DNA of 64,000 nt from Larix kaempferi (lineage: Eukaryota; Streptophyta; Pinopsida; Pinales; Pinaceae): the NCBI GenBank assembly GCA_027924585.1, contig BSBM01002100.1, positions 472,501 to 536,500 of the forward strand, in the 5' to 3' direction. Shown one piece after another: positions 58,045 through 64,000 of this stretch. The notes below the pieces were generated by a model. It was not told where the DNA came from, did no database searches, and worked only from the letters and a program-made list of their open reading frames with translations. The position numbers were made by a program, and so were the translations under genes. Within the stretch, counting starts at the first letter, position 1. Every line of letters begins with the position of its first letter.

Positions 58045-58600
58045 GAGCATGTAATTCGGTGCCCTGGGAGATTTGCAGATGGTCTTTCGAGGTTTTGCCT
58101 ATGGCATGTAATTCGGTGCCCTGGGACATCTGGCAAATGCTCTTTCGAGGTTTTGCTCTGGGAGGACATGTAATTCGATGCCCTGGGAGATCTGCAGATA
58201 GTCTTTCGAGGTTTTGCCTATGGCATGTAATTCGGTTCCCTGGGATATCTGGCAGATGCTCTTCCGAGGTTTTGTCCTATGGCATGTAATTCGGTGCCCT
58301 GGGAGATCTGCAGATAGTCTTTCGAGGTTTTGCCTATGGCATGTAATTCGGTTCCCTGGGATATCTGGCAGATGCTCTTGCGAGGTTTTGCCATGACCAC
58401 ATGTAATTCGGTGCCCTGGGAGATCTGCAGATAGTCTTTCGAGGTTTTGCCTATGGCATGTAATTCGGTTCCCTGGGATATCTGGCAGATGCTCTTGCGA
58501 GGTTTTGTGGTGAGGTCACATGTAATTCGGTGCCCTGGGAGATCCTATAGGTAGAGCTGTGTGCTCATAACATCCTGGGATGCTCTTTCGAGGTTTTGTG
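58045..58600 (+). repeat. Nine-unit minisatellite with alternating lengths in Copia-D
   Basis: CATGTAATTCGGTG/TCCCTGGGA begins units at 58048, 58105, 58167, 58224, 58283, 58340, 58400, 58457 and 58519. Most spacings alternate about 57 and 59-62 bp, so the true unit is a ~117-119 bp dimer. Confidence 0.88.
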
Positions 58601-58849
58601 ACGCACGTAAAAGTCCTGAGGATTCCACAGTATGGCCAGTGATGATGAAGACCTGCAGGTGGTGGGCCTACATCCAGTATGAAAAAGGACTGGCTCTGTA
58701 GAACTTCCTATGACGAGTAGATTCAGAGATTGATTGAGATAGCAGCAGCAGTGACGATGATGATGACTCGATGACGATTATCCAGTGACGATGATCCAGA
58801 GAAGATGACTTGTGCTAGAAGAACTGTGCTGAGAAATACCTTCCTAGTT

Positions 58850-58858
58850 AAGAGGGAG
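58850..58858 (+). other. Copia-D polypurine tract
   Basis: AAGAGGGAG directly precedes the 3' LTR. Confidence 0.85.
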
Positions 58859-59507
58859 TGTTGATGTATATGTAACTTCGGAATGTATTTCACACATATG
58901 TATAGTATATTCCTATAGAGATGGTATTATTCCTCTATAAGGAAGTGTCGTCATTTATATTGTAAGTGTCGTAACTTATACTTGATGGGTTATTAGACCA
59001 CCTTGTTTGGGGTCGGCCCTGTATAAGTCATGTGGGTCAAAGGGTTATTAGACCACCCTATTGGGGGTCGGCCATGTGGGTCAAAGGGTTATTAGACCAC
59101 CCTATTGGGGGTCGGCCCACTCAGCATTATGTTATGTGGTTAAGTTCGAGCCGACATGAGTTAGGTAAAAAGGCAAGTCAAGTCAAGTATAAATAGAGTG
59201 CGGGAGGCACTCTATTTACTCACTCACTTCTCACACATGCTCTCAAGGAGGAGAGGCGCACTTATGGAGGAGGAGGATTGCTGCTAGGTTATGGCTATCT
59301 CTCTTGGTTGGTTGTATCATTGCTCTATCTATCTCTGAGGAAGTTATTGGGGTTTTTCACCTTTATGGTTTTCCCCAAGTAAATCTTTGTGTCTCTTGTG
59401 TGTTTGCATTATTGTCTCCATGATTGATATGCTGTAGATATGCTGTACATGTTGTTCTCTCAGTTAAGATCCTAGATCATATTGAAATAAATTCAGAAAA
59501 TTTAACA
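58859..59507 (+). repeat. 3' LTR of Copia-D
   Basis: 649 bp, same length as the 5' copy with only a few visible differences. Confidence 0.93.
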
Positions 59508-60081
59508 ATTAGTCTGCATTTGCTAAGTTCATTGAACTATTGAAATATATTATTAGTTTTTTCCATTAAGATGATGTTTTCATAACACAATGGTCAGATG
59601 TTACTTGATCAATGCAATAAATGTAAGAGAACAAGCATTGCTTAAAATGTAATTATATAAATTTCAATAGCATAATTTATTAGTTTTTGGAAGAGATAAA
59701 TCATCACTCATACAAGTGGAAACTCAAGAGAAAATATGGAGTATATTGTATCATGCATTGATAGTCGAATGTTTGTAATACAAAATATGGCAAAGTAGTC
59801 GGCCCTCAAATGGCCTGTCAATGTACATGTATCCCTAAGTACAACAATGTGTACATGTACATGTCAAAATACATATATACAAGACTATGCAACATCAAAA
59901 ATCAATCTTTCGCTTGTTTTTCCCCAACTTTCCTATATCGACCATCTCCCTGGGATCGCTCTACATCTCAGGAGTTTGCAAAAAAAAATCATTATTTTTA
60001 TCAAATAACTGCACTAATACCCTACCATTAACAAACTTAAAAAATTAACTTATGGCCAAATTATTTATGACAAACACTCAC

Positions 60082-63000
60082 CAAGTCCTCATGGGGTATA
60101 GATGTGAGAGATGTGCTCATGGAAGGCCTGTCTATAGTTGTGCTCTGCAAATAAAAGATCATATCTCAATTAATTCAACGATTCAACATTGATCAACATG
60201 TTTCGGTAAATTGAATAAAAAAACTTGGTCATTAATGAACATCTCACAACAAGAGGAGACCCGGTCAGAACCATGGATTGAACAGGGGGGCCAGGAACTT
60301 CTACCGCTAATGGTTGTAATCACCAAATGGGGAAATACTTAGACATGCATGAATAAACAATATAGTAACATGGTTAAATACTATGCATTGTGATTGTTGA
60401 AATAGTTACCTCTGTATGACTTGTGCCTATTGCAGATGCGGCACTAACTGCAGCATCAATGACCCTTATTAGGTGAGGGGTATATGGATCTCTCATGTGT
60501 CTGCTATAGAGGACATCCACAACCTTTCTAGGAGTGGAGCCTCTCTTATACACTTGTGCCTTTTGCACATTTGTACTACGAGGAGATCCAACTGCTGACA
60601 GTCTATGAAGTATAGAGGCTGGTGGCTACAATCACCAATACTGACATAGTTGGAAATGCATTGGTCAATGAAATACCATGTATTAACAAAATGACAATGA
60701 TGAAATACATACTGATGTACTGTATAGATCAATCAATTCTAAGAAATGTTATGCCACTTGTTGATCCCCTATGGGCTGTGTAGCGCTTGTCTCCCCACGA
60801 GGGGGGACATCACTAGATGAAAGCATTTCTCTCTAATGGGGATCTACAACCTACAATTTAAAAAATTGTAAATATTAGATCGTGTAGCATTAATTAAGTA
60901 ACATGTGATAACAAACTAACATGTATTAAAATAATGTCATGTTGAAATAGCTACCTCAGCGTGAGATGTTGTCGCTGAAGGTATGACAACATCTTGTAAC
61001 TCAGAAGGTTATGCTGCATGAGCCTCTTGCCCCTCATGCCCTTCTGGTGGCAACTACAAGTTTTAAAATCATTAAAAATATTAGCAATCTATATATGTGT
61101 CCATATTAAGGAAAAATAATTTACAAATGGCACTAAATTGTTAATTGGATTTACTCATGTATTAAAATAATGCCATGTTGAAATAGTTACCTCAACGTGA
61201 GATGTTGTCGCTGAAAGTATGACAACATCATCGTCATCGGGCAGTGCTGTTGCATGAGCCTCTTGCCCCTCAAGCCCTTCTTGTGTTGGTGCATGAGCCT
61301 GTGGACTATGCTCTGCATCATCGGTGCAAAGGTCTTCAACCCCGTTCCCTTCTTGTAGCAACTACAAGTTTTCAAATCATCAAAAATATTAACAATCTAT
61401 ATATATGTGTATAGTAAGGAAAAATAATTTACAAATGACACTAAATTGTTAACCACTTACTTACCTGTTTAAAGTATCCAGTAAAGGTATCATCTGTTTG
61501 GGAAGGACCAAAGCAAGGATGGCCGCATACTGTGCATGGGTACGACTCTCGGTTGTGCTCGTGATGTAAAGGTCTAGGGCCACTACTAGATGCTCCTCCA
61601 CCACTGGAAGGTGGTGGCTCTACCCCACCAATAGGTGGCAGCTCTACTCCACCCATAGATGGTGGCTATAATGGCCCCGCTTGGTACATACCTTGAAGAT
61701 ACGTGCTATGGCGAATAGTCTCCTATGCCAACAGTAGGAAGGACTCCCGTGTCTCTGGGACGAACTGATGTGCAGGCAGCACATCTAGCATGGGTAGCTC
61801 TACCTACGAGGTGGAGCTATTGGGCGATTGGGATATATATGTCTCGCATTGGGATGTTGCTGAGGCATCCCCATCCCAATGCCTTGGTACTCCAAGATAT
61901 AAAAATAGTTAACATGCTTCCCCATCACAAATTTTGTGTACATATTTCTCAAAAAATATAGGGGCATTTCCCTGTTGTTGTGTGGTGGTGCATCAAACAC
62001 CATGTACCATCGGCCGATCCAGTTCTCTATGCATGGTTGATATGTACACCACTCGATAGAAATGTGCCTTTTTTTTGCCTTTGGGGTTTCACCCGTCCGT
62101 GGATCTCTAAAGAGGGAAAATATATGTTGTTTTGAGATTTTCAACTTCTTAACTTCTTCATAGCTAAGTCCATCCTGATATTGTTGCCTCTTTCTTTCTC
62201 TGAATGTGGAAATATCTTCCAGTGTACCATCAGACCTACTAAGGGTCTCTATCATTGCATCCAAATTGGATGCAATCATAAGATATCTATAATCAACAAT
62301 AGTAATTGAGGCTCGAATTTCTCTGAGCCTCTGAATTTCTCTTTGGATGTCTGAATGTGCATCCATGGTCGTCACTGCAATCAAAAAATAAAAATAAAAA
62401 TAAATAATTAAAAATGTATACATGTGCTATAATGACATCTCTCAAAAATGAAAAATGTACAAACTTTGTGCAAGAACAAATACATTGGAAACATAAATAT
62501 CATCTCATGCATACATTACAAACATAAATATCATTTCATATGACCATTGCAGGCATACATTATGGGTCCTTGTGGGCATAAGGGTGGAGACCATGTAGGC
62601 ATAAAGACCATGATGATGTGGCAAATATATGTATTTTTATTGGTGAAGGATGGGCAAGACAAGACAAAAGACAAGGTGATGGGAATTGGCACACCTAATG
62701 AGCCAAATGACCCATACTGTGGTCATTTGGAGTCGGTCCTAATACCCTGGACAAGGATGACTTGGAGATAACAAGTCACATGAATAAAGAAGCTTGAAGT
62801 TGACACTTGGCAAGGAGATTGGGGGCATCCCTTATGGCATCTGCGGGCATCCAGGAATGAAGTTGATGGACATGCGGGCATGTGGACAAGGTGACATGTG
62901 GGCATGTTTGTGGAAGCTCTAGGCATCCTGGAGGCATGCCAAAGACCCCCATGCGGGAAATTGAAGAAGGTCTAGCTGCAGGCATGTTCAAAGGCATAAA

Positions 63001-63544
63001 TATGGCCCTTGCGAGCATGAGTTACAAGCTAACATGGGCATGCTGGAAGCAAAAGAAAATGGTGATGATGTGGGTATGAAGACCATGTTTAGGTGGCAAA
63101 AAAGAAATTCTAAATAAATATATACATATATATATTTATAGTTTATGAGGTGTTTATGGAAATCAAATTAAAATTTGATTTAATATTGACAAGTCGGATT
63201 CCTATTTGATGAGGAAATTATGGAGACAAAATTACAAAATTACAAAATTACAAAGATTATATCTTGTGTCTCTTGTGCAATGTGTTGATGTGTTTACTTG
63301 ATGAATGGCATGTGATTGGTACATAGTTCATGGATGAATATGATATTGAAGTGAGCCACTGTGTCTAACAAGGTGGATGTAAAATTCATTAAGGGATTGA
63401 TAGTAGGGAGGAATTAAGATATGTTAAATAACAAATTTTATAATTTTTAGTTTTGGTATTTCATTTACAAAGATTTCTAGTTTAGGGAAACATCAAAATT
63501 TATATTTTTAATGATGAAATGAGGCAAGGATTTGGATGCTTACC
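60082..63544 (-). pseudogene. Multi-exon minus-strand gene of unknown family, decayed
   Basis: A likely 5' UTR exon ends at donor AAAG|GTAAGC (63544). The intron runs to acceptor TTGCAG at 62375. The start codon ATG lies at 62366, and exon 2 runs to CAG|GTAAGT at 61465. Further exons are 61361-61191, 61053-60955, 60850-60713, 60625-60410, a doubtful short one (60306-60248), and 60144-60082. The clear internal exons are 171, 99, 138, 216 and 63 bp, all multiples of three with GT-AG borders. Exon 2 opens with a probable coiled coil (DIQREIQRLREIRAS) and carries EWCTYQPCIENWIGRWYMVF and a CTVCGHPCF motif. A 1 bp shift near 61800 and several stops indicate decay. I do not recognise the family. 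Confidence 0.55.
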
Positions 63545-63589
63545 TTTCCAATCCTCTGTGCAAGATGAAATTTCCCTTGCGGAGATTCC

Positions 63590-63900
63590 AAATCTCCCAC
63601 GTTGAGCTTCTCCAATGCGTTTTTGGCAAGACGAAATCGCTCGAGCGTTCGTGTTTTGAAGAAACAGTGGGTAAAACAGTGTCATGGTGCGTCGACTATT
63701 TTTTTTGTTTATATTAACCCAAATGCGCACTTGTTTTGTATCACTATAACGCGCGTGCGTTTTAGACTCCTATCCTACATGTCAATTGACATGGCAGGGT
63801 CGGAGTCCGCCCATGCCTAGTTTTAAGTAATGCTCGTGCGTTTCTGATTTACACAATTCTTGCGCGTTTTGCGAATGCACGATTACACCAAAAGGGTACC
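63590..63900. promoter_or_regulatory. CpG-bearing short repeats upstream of the minus-strand gene
   Basis: Words such as GCGCGTGCGTTTTAGACT, GCTCGTGCGTTTCTG and TTGCGCGTTTTGCG recur upstream of the first exon, echoing those at 330-545. They could be promoter elements or transposon subterminal repeats. Confidence 0.35.
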
Positions 63901-64000
63901 TCAACTTCGTGCGAGGGCCCTCATCTATGTTCAATAAGATGTTTCTTTTTGTACACATTTGAATTTAAAAAAATCAGATTCAAACATTTTTCAATAATGT
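63901..64000. other. Window edge, no feature
   Basis: AT-rich; nothing supported. Confidence 0.5.

Larger units (their letters stand above)
52383..59507 (+). mobile_element. Copia-D: young, non-autonomous Copia element
   Basis: Two 649 bp LTRs (52383-53031 and 58859-59507) are almost identical. The target duplication ATTAG (52378-52382 and 59508-59512) is perfect, and the empty site is visible in flank copy 1. It has a primer site and a purine tract. The interior lacks gag, protease and integrase and carries only a deleted RT-RNase H plus minisatellites. Confidence 0.93.
51217..61098. repeat. Duplicated flank, copy 2 (interrupted by Copia-D)
   Basis: Matches 39341-42063. Beyond 61098 the locus continues into sequence absent from copy 1, so copy 2 retains the original context. 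Confidence 0.88.

Overview
The window is repeat-dense nuclear DNA of a land plant with a large, retrotransposon-rich genome. A gymnosperm is my best guess; a fern or lycophyte is possible. The evidence is plant-type Copia and Tat/Ogre-like Gypsy elements, plant-style GT-AG introns, heavy nesting, and in-frame stops that often look like C-to-T decay. I see no intact host gene, no rRNA or tRNA gene, no CRISPR array and nothing prokaryotic.

Layout. Positions 1-1030 hold CT-rich and minisatellite DNA. Positions 1084-4309 hold a decayed, intron-containing transposase-like gene (+). Positions 5485-5648 and 35703-38372 belong to a ~359 bp satellite family. A Copia element (Copia-1, 5649-35702) sits inside one satellite monomer. 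Copia-1 was split at codon-precise position 8074/33128 by a 25 kb Tat-like Gypsy element (Gypsy-A, 8075-33122, 689 bp LTRs, perfect GGTTG target duplication). Gypsy-A was itself split twice: by a 4.8 kb LTR element with 2.03 kb LTRs and almost no interior (13992-18759, duplication CTACG), and by a 4.9 kb inverted-repeat DNA element (21549-26428, 10 bp duplication). A solo LTR (38623-39340, duplication ATGAC), a truncated related element on the minus strand (Gypsy-B, 42071-51216) and two copies of the same flanking DNA (39341-42063 and 51217-61098) follow. They are best explained by an ~12 kb tandem duplication plus LTR-LTR recombination. A young non-autonomous Copia element (Copia-D, 52383-59507, duplication ATTAG) interrupts only the second copy. 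The right end holds a multi-exon minus-strand gene (63544 to 60082), decayed, with phase-0 exons.

How the parts work together. Gypsy-A encodes gag, a CCHC knuckle, protease, two more knuckles, reverse transcriptase, a degenerate RNase H, integrase, a separate second RNase H with all four acidic residues, and an antisense spliced ORF resembling the plant mobile domain. Gypsy-B keeps gag and the structured leader but has lost protease (by an in-frame deletion) and all of pol, so it would depend on proteins from a relative. Leader hairpins shared by A and B show a compensatory base-pair change. With the nested retroelements removed, the left transposase-like gene and the right multi-exon gene face each other, and similar CpG-rich short repeats lie outside both. 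They may be the two ends of one older, very large DNA transposon; this is a hypothesis.
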